IMG/VR virus record: IMGVR_UViG_3300033233_000001
Span: 1 to 64,000 of that record
DNA length: 64,000 nucleotides
Reading direction: 5' to 3' (one strand)
From: a virus
Positions within the stretch are counted from its first letter, which is position 1, and every line of letters begins with the position of its first letter. The notes beneath the pieces are model-generated. The model worked only from the letters and a program-made list of their open reading frames with translations, was not told the origin of the DNA and made no database searches. This document shows positions 48,995-56,599 of the stretch, one piece after another. Both the position numbers and the translations under genes were made by a program.

Positions 48995-50304
48995 CCTGGC
49001 GTTTCTAGCATGTCGGACACCGACGGCAAGACCAAAAAGCTCAGGACGTCTCGGTACCGGGTCTATCCGACCGACGAGCAGGTCGCCCGCATCGAAGCGT
49101 GGCAGGATCCGCTGCGTCTGCTCTGGAATCTCGGCAACCAGCAGTACTTGTTCTCGCAGGAGCGTTGCCGTTACGGTCGGAAGTGGCCGCACCCGTTCGA
49201 GCAGGCGAACCAGTTGACCGAACTTCGCGCTGAACACGAGCGGCTGCGCGACGTCCCGTACGATCTTGCCGCGCGCGTCTTCGTCGAGTTGAACCTGTCC
49301 TGGCAGCGATGCTGGGCTGGGCTCGCCGAGCAGCCGCGGTTCAAGTCGAAGAATCGCGGCGACTGGACGGTCATGTGCGAGCCGAACCCGAAGGTGTTTC
49401 GGGCCGAGGATGATGCGATCGTCTTCCCGAAGCTCGGGCGGATCGAAGCGGTCGTCCACCGTCCTCTGCTCGGCAAGCCGAAGACCTGCACGATTACCCG
49501 TGACATAGATGAGTGGTACGTCTCGATCGCCTGCGAAGTCGTACGCGATCCTGATGCGTTGCCGCCGCCCGTGCCGGTCGGCGCGCCGGTCGGCATCGAC
49601 CGCGGCGTAGTGAACCTGTTGATGGACAGCAACGCGCGGCCGACGGCGAACGCGCGGTACGACGACCAGACACGTGTGCAGGTCGCTCGTGCGCAGCGCT
49701 CTGCGGCCAAGAAGAAAAAGGGAGGAAAGAACAGGAAGAAAGCAAACAAGGTTGTATCCCGTCTGCGAAGGAAGGCGCGCCGGCAGCGCGACGCCGTTCT
49801 GCATCGCGAGAGTCTTCACTACGCCAAAAATCACAGCGTGGTGGTCATCGAGAAGCTGAACCTCCCGAACATGACGAGGAGTGCGAGTGGCACGGTCGAG
49901 GAGCCCGGTACGAACGTCGCGCAGAAGCGCGGGTTGAACCGGAGCATCCTCGGCGCGGGCCTCGGCAAGTTCGGGACGTACTTGAAGTACAAGGCCAAGG
50001 ACCACGGGTCGACGGTTGTCGAGGTACCGGCGGCCTACACGTCTCAGACGTGCTCGTCGTGCGGACACGTCGCGGCCGAGTCCCGGAAGACACAGAGCGA
50101 GTTCGAGTGCGTCGCGTGCGGTTATTGCCTGCATGCTGACGTGAACGCTGCCAAGGTGATACTCAGCCGTGGAACCCACGGCGGTGCAGTCTGCGGAGGA
50201 TCCGGCGCCCTAGGCCGCCCGAAGAAGCAGAAACTCCGCGTCGTGAGGCGCGGATCTCGATCTGTGTCCGGGAAAGCCCCGGACTTCAGGCCGGGGTAGG
50301 TTTA
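48535..50304 (+). mobile_element. Complete IS200/IS605 element (tnpA and tnpB) inserted in the repeat array
   Basis: The left end after CATC (48531-48534) has the palindrome CCCCGTCC/GGACGAGG (about 48554-48573); the right end has CCCCGGACTTCAGGCCGGGG (50277-50296 by eye) and ends GGTTTA like the element at 33 kb. It splits one repeat after base 25; the remaining 11 repeat bases are missing on the right side, so some array DNA was lost. Right-end RNA guides for TnpB would be read from leftover array sequence. Confidence 0.8.
49010..50299 (+). CDS. tnpB: TnpB RNA-guided nuclease
   Basis: A 429-residue TnpB: RTSRYRVYPTDEQVARIE opening, RuvC Asp in PVGIDRGVVNLL, Glu in SVVVIEKLNLPN, zinc finger CSSCG and CVACG, and the last Asp in HADVNAAKVI. 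All catalytic residues present. The C-terminus carries an extra basic tail that overlaps the right-end RNA region. Though it sits between CRISPR-like repeats, the IS ends and TnpA mark it as the transposon's own nuclease. Confidence 0.92.
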   Translation: MSDTDGKTKKLRTSRYRVYPTDEQVARIEAWQDPLRLLWNLGNQQYLFSQERCRYGRKWPHPFEQANQLTELRAEHERLRDVPYDLAARVFVELNLSWQRCWAGLAEQPRFKSKNRGDWTVMCEPNPKVFRAEDDAIVFPKLGRIEAVVHRPLLGKPKTCTITRDIDEWYVSIACEVVRDPDALPPPVPVGAPVGIDRGVVNLLMDSNARPTANARYDDQTRVQVARAQRSAAKKKKGGKNRKKANKVVSRLRRKARRQRDAVLHRESLHYAKNHSVVVIEKLNLPNMTRSASGTVEEPGTNVAQKRGLNRSILGAGLGKFGTYLKYKAKDHGSTVVEVPAAYTSQTCSSCGHVAAESRKTQSEFECVACGYCLHADVNAAKVILSRGTHGGAVCGGSGALGRPKKQKLRVVRRGSRSVSGKAPDFRPG

Positions 50305-50541
50305 TGAAGGTAACCCTGACCACGGTGGTAGAAACGGATGCTCCGATCCATCCCTTCGGAGACTCGTAGGCCATCTTGCTACGCTCCGTCGGGTCTCGTG
50401 TAGAAACGGATGCTCCGATCCATCCATTCGGAGACGACGCACAAGGCCACCTGCGAGATCTCTGCGGGTTCGCGAGTAGAAACGGATGCTCCGATCCGTC
50501 CCCTCGGAGACCTCACCGGCACGTGCAGCCGGGCGCGATAC

Positions 50542-50570
50542 TCGACGGACGGTAGGGTTCAAGGTATCCT
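50542..50570 (+). promoter_or_regulatory. Candidate promoter after the array
   Basis: TCGACG (50542-50547), a 17-base spacer and TATCCT (50565-50570), ending 6 bases before the ATG at 50577. Confidence 0.45.
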
Positions 50571-50576
50571 CGCGAG

Positions 50577-51095
50577 ATGGACACATCCTCCGAGAAGGAC
50601 ATCTGGTGGTTTTTACTCACTTTTTGGCCGTCGATCGTGGTCGCGCTCGCCGTCTACGGCGGCGGCGTGACGGCGAATCGCATCGCGGGGGTCTTCGTGC
50701 CGGCTGCGAAGGACTACTTGACCGGCAAGACGGCCGACGCCGATCCGAAGTGGCCGCTGACCTTCCGGCTCTGGGCCGCGACACGCACCGCGCACCCGTT
50801 CTTCGTCGGCGGGTCCTTCGCATTCGTGCCTGGCCTGCCGCATCCGGACTTCATCAGTAGCCAAGTTAGCGCGGTTCTCTGGTTCGCATTCGCTGGCATG
50901 ATGAACGGTCAAGTCCACATGCTCGTTGATGCTATGAGCAGTCAGGTCCAGAAGGTCGTTGGCAGTCTCGCGCCTGCGATCCGAACACGTCTCGGCCTGC
51001 GTCCGACGACAGTGCCCCCGGGACCGCCCGAGGCGGCGGCCCCAGCCGCTTCAGACAAGCCGCCGTCCGACCCGCCGCCACCGGAGGCCGCGTGA
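50577..51095 (+). CDS. Membrane protein, possible holin
   Basis: A 172-residue protein with three hydrophobic segments: FLLTFWPSIVVALAVYGGG (residues 12-30), HPFFVGGSFAFVPGLP (about 73-88) and VSAVLWFAFAGMMNGQVHML (about 97-116), then a Pro-rich cytoplasmic tail. Size and layout fit a phage holin; downstream genes also encode small membrane proteins. Inference only. Confidence 0.5.
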   Translation: MDTSSEKDIWWFLLTFWPSIVVALAVYGGGVTANRIAGVFVPAAKDYLTGKTADADPKWPLTFRLWAATRTAHPFFVGGSFAFVPGLPHPDFISSQVSAVLWFAFAGMMNGQVHMLVDAMSSQVQKVVGSLAPAIRTRLGLRPTTVPPGPPEAAAPAASDKPPSDPPPPEAA

Positions 51096-51370
51096 ACCTC
51101 GTCGAGGCCGCGACGCCTGTCCGTTTCGTCCGGGAGGTCGTGGCCGGCGGCGTGCGTTTCGAGCGTGGGCACGAGACGGAAGCGAAGCTGCTGCCGCGCG
51201 GCGTTCTGCCGAAAGACGGCGACGTCACGATCTTCCACGAGTCGAAGTACTGGAATGTCGAGGAATGGAGACCACGCGGGTACTGTCTGGTCCGAACCAT
51301 GGTGCCGTGGATGCACGAAGTCGACGTTCCGCGCTCGGCGCTGAAACTCAACTGGTCCAGGAGGCGATGA
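51092..51370 (+). CDS. Hypothetical protein
   Basis: A 92-residue basic protein from a GTGA overlap, with beta strands and Trp residues (DVTIFHESKYWNVEEW). No family recognised. Confidence 0.5.
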   Translation: MNLVEAATPVRFVREVVAGGVRFERGHETEAKLLPRGVLPKDGDVTIFHESKYWNVEEWRPRGYCLVRTMVPWMHEVDVPRSALKLNWSRRR

Positions 51371-51453
51371 TGATGTTCGTCGAGTTTCTGCACTTCCTGT
51401 TCGTCGCGTTTGCCGTCTGGCTCGTCGACCTGTTCACGTGGCCGGCCACATGA
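51367..51453 (+). CDS. Single-span membrane peptide
   Basis: A 28-residue peptide: MMMFVEFLHFLFVAFAVWLV then DLFTWPAT, one membrane span. ATGA overlaps on both sides show it belongs to the chain. Three consecutive ATG codons could each start it. Possibly an antiholin or lysis peptide. Confidence 0.5.
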   Translation: MMMFVEFLHFLFVAFAVWLVDLFTWPAT

Positions 51454-51824
51454 GCAAGCAGTACACGGCGAAGATGCGTCCAGATGTGGGCATGTCTCGC
51501 GTCAATCTCGCCGGGCTCGTCCCCGACGAGATCATGTATGGCCCTGGTGGCTCATTGATCGTCGAAGTCGAGGTTGTTCGCGCAGTCACGTCGGAGTTCA
51601 TGCACGTGATGTTGCAGTTGCAGGAAGGGAGCCATCCAGAGGGGAACGTCGACATCATCTCAGGCTCGACGACTGTGTTCAGGATGTCGAGGAGAATCGA
51701 GGCCCGTCGTGGATGGGACCTAGTGGCGTGCTTTTACTACGGTGCGTGGTACTCGACGCCGGCCGTGCAGACCGCGGAGTCGGACAATTACGTCATCGTG
51801 CGCGTCTCGTCGAGACCGGCATGA
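51450..51824 (+). CDS. Hypothetical beta-rich protein
   Basis: A 124-residue protein with many strands (GGSLIVEVEVVRAVTSEF; DNYVIVRVSSR). ATGA overlaps on both sides. No family recognised. Confidence 0.5.
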   Translation: MSKQYTAKMRPDVGMSRVNLAGLVPDEIMYGPGGSLIVEVEVVRAVTSEFMHVMLQLQEGSHPEGNVDIISGSTTVFRMSRRIEARRGWDLVACFYYGAWYSTPAVQTAESDNYVIVRVSSRPA

Positions 51825-52174
51825 CGCTCACGCGTGCACAGCTGACGCTCGTGGCGCTTGCGGTCATGCTGCTGCTTGCGGTGACCTTCGCCGTCGGTCG
51901 CGGCTGCGGCTCGACACCGGGCGGCGTCGAGCCCGTCCACATGGGCATTGACGCCGGCCCTGGTGAGGCCGTGATCGCCGCGCGCCTCGACGCGGCGGTC
52001 CAGGCCGGCGAGGCCCACATGCAGCAGATCGAGGACAAGTTCGAGGATGATCTTGCGGCGTTCGACCAGCGGCAACGCGAGGAGTACGAGCGCCTGCGCG
52101 GCGGCGATGACCTAGAGGCCGCTGCCCGCATGCTTTCCGACTGGAATCGGAGTCGACGCGATGCCGGCGCCTAG
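51821..52174 (+). CDS. Single-span membrane protein with coiled coil, spanin-like
   Basis: A 117-residue protein: N-terminal span (LTLVALAVMLLLAVTFAVG), a Cys-Gly segment, then a periplasmic helix (MQQIEDKFEDDLAAFDQRQ). Inner-membrane spanins (Rz) have this layout. Position after a possible holin supports a lysis role. The 3' end overlaps the next gene by 14 bases. Confidence 0.45.
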   Translation: MTLTRAQLTLVALAVMLLLAVTFAVGRGCGSTPGGVEPVHMGIDAGPGEAVIAARLDAAVQAGEAHMQQIEDKFEDDLAAFDQRQREEYERLRGGDDLEAAARMLSDWNRSRRDAGA

Positions 52175-53045
52175 AAAGCAGAAGCTCCTCTACTACCGCG
52201 GCACCCGCAGCGTCGATCCGACGCAGACGCGGCTCAAGACGCTGTCGTTCACGCCGTGCCTCGGCGCCGCGCTGATCTACTCAGCGCAGCCGGGCGACAC
52301 CTGGGGCAAGCGAAAGACCGCGTTCGTTGATAGCTCGTCTGTCCACGCGGCCACGCTGGATGCAGACCCGAAACTCGTGCTCGGCGACGAGATCACCATC
52401 GGACTCGGCGAGGTGCTGCGCGAACTCCGCTATGGCAAAGAGAACGGCATTACGCACGAAGAGGTCTTGAAGGTCTATAACTACTTGCACAAGCGCGCGC
52501 TCGGACAGGTTGCTGCCGGTGAGTTCGTGTACCGATACCACGACGAAGACGGCGAAGAGATTGAGGACGCCGACATCCCGATCTCGTTCTCGAATCCGTA
52601 CACGATCATCAACTATCTCGCGAAGGAGGACTTCGACGGCGCGTCGGATGACGAGGAGGCGCTGGCCGCTGCTGACCGGCTCGTGGCCGACACGTTCGTC
52701 TTCGTGGACGTCCCGACCGTGCAGAAGGTCGCGACGCGTCTCGGCTTCCGGAGCATCTTCTACACGGACGTCTTCGGCGGCGGCGAGTCGGCGGCAGAGG
52801 AGCTTCTCGACGCGGCGATTGACGACATCGACTGCGTGTCGATGTGCACCGACCTCGACGGCCGCGATGTGCCCTGTCATGAGACCGTGCGACCGCTACC
52901 GGGTGCGGTCATCGAGTACGAGTGGACGCGCCCGTCGAAAGAGATCGTGGATATGGCGCTCGGGCGAGAGCAGGCGGCGAGCGCGAACCGTCGGCGAAAA
53001 AGCCGGTCGCCGAGCGCGCGGTCTCGTGCTAAGCGTCGGGCGTGA
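52161..53045 (+). CDS. Possible ADP-ribosyltransferase-fold protein
   Basis: A 294-residue protein. KLLYYRGTRS near residues 8-17 gives an Arg on a first strand, and TLSFTPCLGAALIYSA near 27-42 fits the second conserved Ser-x-Thr strand plus helix of R-S-E-type ADP-ribosyltransferases. A late acidic strand (AVIEYEWTRP) could hold the Glu. The match is by pattern only. The NAD+ salvage genes and ADP-ribosylglycohydrolase lie 4-9 kb upstream. The basic tail is rich in Arg and Ser. Confidence 0.35.
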   Translation: MPAPRKQKLLYYRGTRSVDPTQTRLKTLSFTPCLGAALIYSAQPGDTWGKRKTAFVDSSSVHAATLDADPKLVLGDEITIGLGEVLRELRYGKENGITHEEVLKVYNYLHKRALGQVAAGEFVYRYHDEDGEEIEDADIPISFSNPYTIINYLAKEDFDGASDDEEALAAADRLVADTFVFVDVPTVQKVATRLGFRSIFYTDVFGGGESAAEELLDAAIDDIDCVSMCTDLDGRDVPCHETVRPLPGAVIEYEWTRPSKEIVDMALGREQAASANRRRKSRSPSARSRAKRRA

Positions 53046-53605
53046 GCACGCGTCGCGGCAGCAAACGGACGAGTCGGGGGAAGAAGTTTCTCTCGTACGC
53101 GGTGCTTTCTAAGGCCGCGAAGGCTGTCGCGAAGATCGATCCGACAGCGGCTATTGCCGGAGGCTACGGGCTCACGGCGTTCGGATCGCGCCGTCTCACC
53201 GGCGACCTCGACGTCCTGTCTTCCGAGGTGCCGGACGGCGTGAAGCCGCTTCGGTCTCTTTCGTTCGGCGGCGTTCGGACGAACATCGGCGGTGTGCCGA
53301 CGGACTTCATCGTGCGAAACGACGAGGTTGCAGCACTGTACGAGGCAGCGCGTGCGTCGGCCGTCAAGGTGCCTGGGTATCCACTGCGTGTTGTGCAGCC
53401 CGAGTACATGGTGTCGCTCAAGCTCTACGCGGGGCGCCCGAAAGACCACGGCGACATCGAGACGATCTTCGGCTGGGACATTGATCGCAAGAAGACTCTC
53501 GCTATTGCCGGGAGGTATCTCGGCATCATGGCGATCAAAGATCTGGAACAGATGATGGCCATCAGCGACTGGAAGAGGTCGCGCAACCTCGACGAGGATG
53601 AATGA
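53042..53605 (+). CDS. Nucleotidyltransferase-fold protein (AbiEii/MNT-like)
   Basis: A 187-residue protein with AIAGGYGLTAFGSRRLTGDL followed by DVL (GG/GS plus DxD of minimal nucleotidyltransferases) and VVQPEYMVSLKLYAGRPKDH then GDI near residues 118-140, typical of the AbiEii/DUF6036 type. Such enzymes include toxins that add nucleotides to tRNA. No cognate antitoxin is adjacent; the HTH gene at 54115 is on the other strand. Confidence 0.7.
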   Translation: MSTRRGSKRTSRGKKFLSYAVLSKAAKAVAKIDPTAAIAGGYGLTAFGSRRLTGDLDVLSSEVPDGVKPLRSLSFGGVRTNIGGVPTDFIVRNDEVAALYEAARASAVKVPGYPLRVVQPEYMVSLKLYAGRPKDHGDIETIFGWDIDRKKTLAIAGRYLGIMAIKDLEQMMAISDWKRSRNLDEDE

Positions 53606-54090
53606 AGTACCTCTACGCCGCCGCGCTCGCCGCGCTCGTTCTCTCGCCGGCCGTAGTCTCCGGACAGGAAGCGCCTGGCACGCCCGACCAGTTCCAGCTG
53701 CCGACCCCGGCCTCGGACATCTTGCCGCTGCATCGCGGCACTGCCGCGCCGCGCGACGGGCTCCTGATCGACGCGGCCGACCTTCTTCAGATCCAGCAGT
53801 CCTACGAGCGCATGCGCTACCTGCTAACGCGTACGGCCGAGCGCGACACGGAACTCTGCGACGTGCGCGTACAGATCGAGCACGCTCACACGCTGGCCGC
53901 CGAGGAGCGGCTGACGCTGCGAGATGACCTATGGGGCGCGCGGCAGGTCGAGCTTGTCGCACAGGTCCAGGCGACGCAGGAGCAGGTCAGGCGCGCGGCG
54001 GAACGCGGCTGGTACGAGCAGCCAATCCTGTTCGTGGTCATCGGGGCCGCGATCGTGGGGGCCATCTGGATCGCGACGGCGGTGCGGTGA
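53602..54090 (+). CDS. Secreted/anchored coiled-coil protein
   Basis: A 162-residue protein with an N-terminal signal peptide (YLYAAALAALVLSPAVVSG), a helical middle (QIQQSYERMRYLLTRTAERD) and a C-terminal membrane span (PILFVVIGAAIVGAIWIATA). The helix would lie outside the inner membrane, tethered at its C-terminus. An envelope or superinfection role is possible. Confidence 0.55.
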   Translation: MKYLYAAALAALVLSPAVVSGQEAPGTPDQFQLPTPASDILPLHRGTAAPRDGLLIDAADLLQIQQSYERMRYLLTRTAERDTELCDVRVQIEHAHTLAAEERLTLRDDLWGARQVELVAQVQATQEQVRRAAERGWYEQPILFVVIGAAIVGAIWIATAVR

Positions 54091-54114
54091 CCCGCCCGAG
54101 CGCAGTGGCGCCGG

Positions 54115-54462
54115 TCATGCGGCTCGCTTGCGAGGTTTGCTGACGCGCTTGGCGCTCCGTTCGGCGTGGTTGCCGAGCCCGACGATGTGCCTCCGTCCGT
54201 CGAGAACCACGCAGAGTTCAAGCTCGCCCCCGAGCGCCTTCGCGTACTTCGCGACGGTTGAGACGAGACAGTCTTCTCGCTTCTCCGCTCGCGAGATCTC
54301 GCTCTGCGTGCTGTCGGCCTTCTCGGCGACCTGCTGCTGCGTGAGCCCCTGGCTGCGCCGTAGAACGTCGAGTCCGATTACGCTGCCTCGCCGATGATGA
54401 CCGCGGCCGATGATCTTGCAGCGCGCAAAGTCGATTTCAGGCATGTCATGAACCGTCATCAT
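54115..54462 (-). CDS. XRE-family helix-turn-helix protein
   Basis: A 115-residue protein with a Cro/C1-type HTH: LRRSQGLTQQQVAEKADSTQ then SEISRAEKREDCLVSTVAKY, followed by a short ELELCVVLDGRR strand of the type seen in HigA/HipB-like antitoxins. No toxin is obvious beside it. It could regulate the divergent or converging genes. Starts at 54462 or 54444. Confidence 0.75.
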   Translation of the reverse strand: MMTVHDMPEIDFARCKIIGRGHHRRGSVIGLDVLRRSQGLTQQQVAEKADSTQSEISRAEKREDCLVSTVAKYAKALGGELELCVVLDGRRHIVGLGNHAERSAKRVSKPRKRAA

Positions 54463-54474
54463 GTACCACGAGCA

Positions 54475-54924
54475 CTATTCAGTCAAGGCTCTCCACCGCG
54501 TGCAGCATCCGCCCTCGTCGACCTCCGCCGGTCGCCAGCCGCCCCGCACGACCTCGCCGACCGCGAGGCAGGCTCCGGCCGTGCTGTGTCCTCCGGTCGG
54601 CCTGAAGGCCACGCAGTTCCCGCAGGCCGTCCCCGGCTCGCCGACGGTCACCAAGCCGCTGGTCGCAGGCTCCACCGGCTGGATGCCGGGTAGGTCGATC
54701 CAGTCCGGAAGCGGCTCGCCGTAGACGTGGTAGCCGCAGACCGCGGTCGCGGCCACACGCACGCTCTTGCGGTGGATGACGCAGCGTCGGCCACTCGAAT
54801 CCCAGGCGACGCAGTTTCGACAGAGCCTGCCCTCGCCGGTGCCGGTCGGCGCTACGTAGAGGACTTCGGCCGGCGTCGGAGGTGGCGGAAACTTGGCTAA
54901 AATCGGCAGCTTGAGTCTGGACAT
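54475..54924 (-). CDS. Cys-rich protein with duplicated metal-binding module
   Basis: A 149-residue protein with two similar halves: CRNCVAWDSSGRRCVIH and CGNCVAFRPTGGHSTAGACL, each followed by a later Cys (VCGYH; GGCCTRW). The arrangement suggests two bound metals. No family recognised with certainty. Confidence 0.6.
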   Translation of the reverse strand: MSRLKLPILAKFPPPPTPAEVLYVAPTGTGEGRLCRNCVAWDSSGRRCVIHRKSVRVAATAVCGYHVYGEPLPDWIDLPGIQPVEPATSGLVTVGEPGTACGNCVAFRPTGGHSTAGACLAVGEVVRGGWRPAEVDEGGCCTRWRALTE

Positions 54925-54945
54925 GTTGGCGAGCCTACGCCGATC

Positions 54946-54974
54946 TTGACCTCGCCGCGAGCGGCTTCTAGGAT
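54946..54974 (+). promoter_or_regulatory. Strong candidate sigma70-type promoter
   Basis: TTGACC (54946-54951), a 17-base spacer and TAGGAT (54969-54974), 6 bases before the ATG at 54981, so the message would be almost leaderless. Confidence 0.55.
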
Positions 54975-54980
54975 CGGCCG

Positions 54981-55244
54981 ATGGCGAACGTGCGTCGAAA
55001 GCGAACGACGGAAGAGCAGGCCCTCTACGACCAGATCCAGAACGCGAAGCGGCTTCGCGTGGAGCAGGCGGCTGAGATCGACCGTGCGGTCGACCTGCTC
55101 TTCGAGGTCCCGGCCGAAGAAGCGACCGACGCGGTGCTTGGCGTGCGCGCGCGCTTTGCGCTCTCGGCGCGTCGTCGGTTCGACGAGACGACGCAGCGGC
55201 TGGCACGGCTCGAAGAGCGCTACGAGGCGCTGCGTCCACTGTGA
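54981..55244 (+). CDS. Hypothetical helical protein
   Basis: An 87-residue protein, all helical and basic (RRKRTTEEQALYDQIQNAKR). It overlaps the next gene by 4 bases and has its own promoter. No family recognised. Confidence 0.55.
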   Translation: MANVRRKRTTEEQALYDQIQNAKRLRVEQAAEIDRAVDLLFEVPAEEATDAVLGVRARFALSARRRFDETTQRLARLEERYEALRPL

Positions 55245-55522
55245 CGCGAGCCGAGCGACTCTTCCCGCTTGCCGAGCGGTACATCCAGCTGGTGCTCGAA
55301 CGGCGGCACATGGCGCTGCGGATGAACAAGCGCGATGTCTCGAAGCTCGACATCGACATCGACGAAGCACTGCGCGACTACGAGTCCGCTGAGGCGCGCG
55401 AGACGGTCGCGCAGATGGATTCCGATCTGCCGCCGCGATCTCCGGCACGACCACGACCTGGCGCTCGTCGATACGGACCGAGTCACCCGTGGAACAGTCG
55501 GGCGGTGCCGCCGAAGCGATGA
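55241..55522 (+). CDS. Hypothetical helical protein
   Basis: A 93-residue protein (LFPLAERYIQLVLERRHMAL; DIDEALRDYESAEARET) with a Pro/Arg-rich tail. GTGA overlap upstream. The stop lies 2 bases from the converging gene at 55524. Confidence 0.5.
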   Translation: MTRAERLFPLAERYIQLVLERRHMALRMNKRDVSKLDIDIDEALRDYESAEARETVAQMDSDLPPRSPARPRPGARRYGPSHPWNSRAVPPKR

Positions 55523-55523
55523 G

Positions 55524-55697
55524 CTATCCGGGTTCGCCTTGTGCCAGCCAGTTCAGATACTGGTCGACGAGGTAGTCGGGGTCGGCCGTGTTCGCGTCGA
55601 AGAGTTCTGGTCGCAGAGCCGACTGCCGTGCGTAGCGCATGAACTTCATGAAGCGCCGCAGATGCTCTCGCTGTGATCCGGAAAGCTCAGCCCGCAT
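55524..55697 (-). CDS. Small helical protein
   Basis: A 57-residue protein (SGSQREHLRRFMKFMRYARQ; DYLVDQYLNWLAQGEPG). It overlaps the gene upstream by 11 bases and has sound composition. Confidence 0.5.
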   Translation of the reverse strand: MRAELSGSQREHLRRFMKFMRYARQSALRPELFDANTADPDYLVDQYLNWLAQGEPG

Positions 55698-56052
55698 CGG
55701 GGCCCCGTGCCACTCGAAGCGCGGCCGTCATGAGTGCGAGGTCGTCCTTGCCGGCCGCGTCCGGCCGGATGGCGTCGACCGCGGCCCTGGCCTCGGCCTT
55801 CTTGAACCCGAGGCTCACGAGCGTCTTCTCTGTGCCGGCGAGCTTCTTCTCGCGGTTCTCGATCTCGCCGCGCGCGACGATGTCGGCGGCGATCCGCGCC
55901 TTCGTGTTGCGATCGCTGGCCGGATGCGCGACGGCCACGAGCGCACGCCGGACGATAGCGCGGGCGCCGTCGAAGATCTCGTCGAGCGGCAGGCTCAGGC
56001 TGATCCAGCGGTTGATGTGCACGTGGGCGCGGCTGCGGAGTTTTCCTGCCAT
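55687..56052 (-). CDS. Hypothetical protein with RuvA-C/UBA-like C-terminus
   Basis: A 121-residue protein. The C-terminal TEKTLVSLGFKKAEARAAVD resembles the three-helix domain III of RuvA (aLxxLGfxxxEA). The N-terminal half is helical with a short basic start. It may bind a helicase or nucleic acid. Start ATG 56052, with a promoter just upstream. Confidence 0.5.
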   Translation of the reverse strand: MAGKLRSRAHVHINRWISLSLPLDEIFDGARAIVRRALVAVAHPASDRNTKARIAADIVARGEIENREKKLAGTEKTLVSLGFKKAEARAAVDAIRPDAAGKDDLALMTAALRVARGPDAG

Positions 56053-56071
56053 GACGTCCTGCTTGTGACAC

Positions 56072-56100
56072 ACTCTAGACGATGCGGCGTCGCTTGTCGA
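56072..56100 (-). promoter_or_regulatory. Candidate minus-strand promoter
   Basis: On the minus strand TCGACA (56100-56095), a 17-base spacer and TAGAGT (56077-56072), 19 bases before the ATG at 56052. It overlaps TGACACACT, related to the motif near 9.4, 15.1 and 24.0 kb. Confidence 0.4.
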
Positions 56101-56111
56101 GAGCGCCGCGA

Positions 56112-56599
56112 CTACGTCGTCGGCGGCACGAACGAAGCGCACGGCTTGTCCTCGGCACGCCAGCGCCGCAAGAGGCCCGCGAGCAGCCATCCGCGGTCGG
56201 TGAGCTTGAAGACCGGCATCAGGCCCGTGCCGTTCCACTCCAGCAGCCCCTCGTGCTCCATGTCGGACGCCTGATCCCAGTCGTCGTGTCCGAAGAGATC
56301 GACGTCCTTGAGCCGTGTCGGGTAGCGCTTGACGATCGGATTGTGGCCGAGTGTCTCCTCGCCGTCTGCGCCGCGTCAAAGTGACCACGACGCGGGCGTC
56401 CTGGCTCTGAGCGCATGTTGTCTGCGTTCGGCTTGCCGTCGTAGTCGACGCACCTCGTCTCGATGTATAGCAGTGTCGACCAGTGATCCTTGCTCCAGCG
56501 AGCCATCGCGATGGGCTTGCCATCCCACTCGGCGACGAGGCGTAGGCTGGGCGCTTCCGCCGCGGGTATCGTTTTCGTAGCTGCCGTCTTCGTTGCCAT
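56112..56599 (-). pseudogene. Gene with an apparent -1 frameshift
   Basis: The 5' part (from ATG 56599) reads VAEWDGKPIAMARWSKDHWS then LLYIETRCVDYDGKP. After about residue 75 the sense moves to another frame reading NPIVKRYPTRLKDVDLFGHD then DWDQASDMEHEGLLEWNG and ending at 56112. A -1 shift near 56372 joins them into about 162 residues. The two parts look like one small conserved protein. It may be a pseudogene, a programmed frameshift or a sequencing error. Confidence 0.55.

Larger units (their letters stand above)
48435..50511 (+). CRISPR. CRISPR-like array, split by an IS605 element
   Basis: Five copies of a 36-base repeat that starts GTAGAAACGG and ends TTCGGAGAC: 48435-48470, 48510-48534 (first 25 bases only), 50328-50363, 50400-50435 (1 mismatch) and 50476-50511 (2 mismatches). 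Spacers are unique: 48471-48509 (39), 50364-50399 (36) and 50436-50475 (40). Each repeat has a 6-bp hairpin (CTCCGA with TCGGAG) close to its 3' end, as in type V repeats. Decay increases to the right, the usual sign of the old end. No cas1, cas2 or large effector gene is in the window. Few repeats and variable spacers leave some doubt. Confidence 0.7.

Noticed and set aside
48995-50179. Upstream extension of tnpA to 549 codons
   Set aside because: The extension lies antisense to tnpB; the conserved TnpA starts at the ATG at 48994 and has normal length.
49010-50299. TnpB between the repeats as a type V-U CRISPR effector
   Set aside because: It has a divergent Y1 TnpA, typical IS hairpins at both ends, and its insertion has cut a repeat. 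It is better explained as a transposon nuclease that landed in the array.
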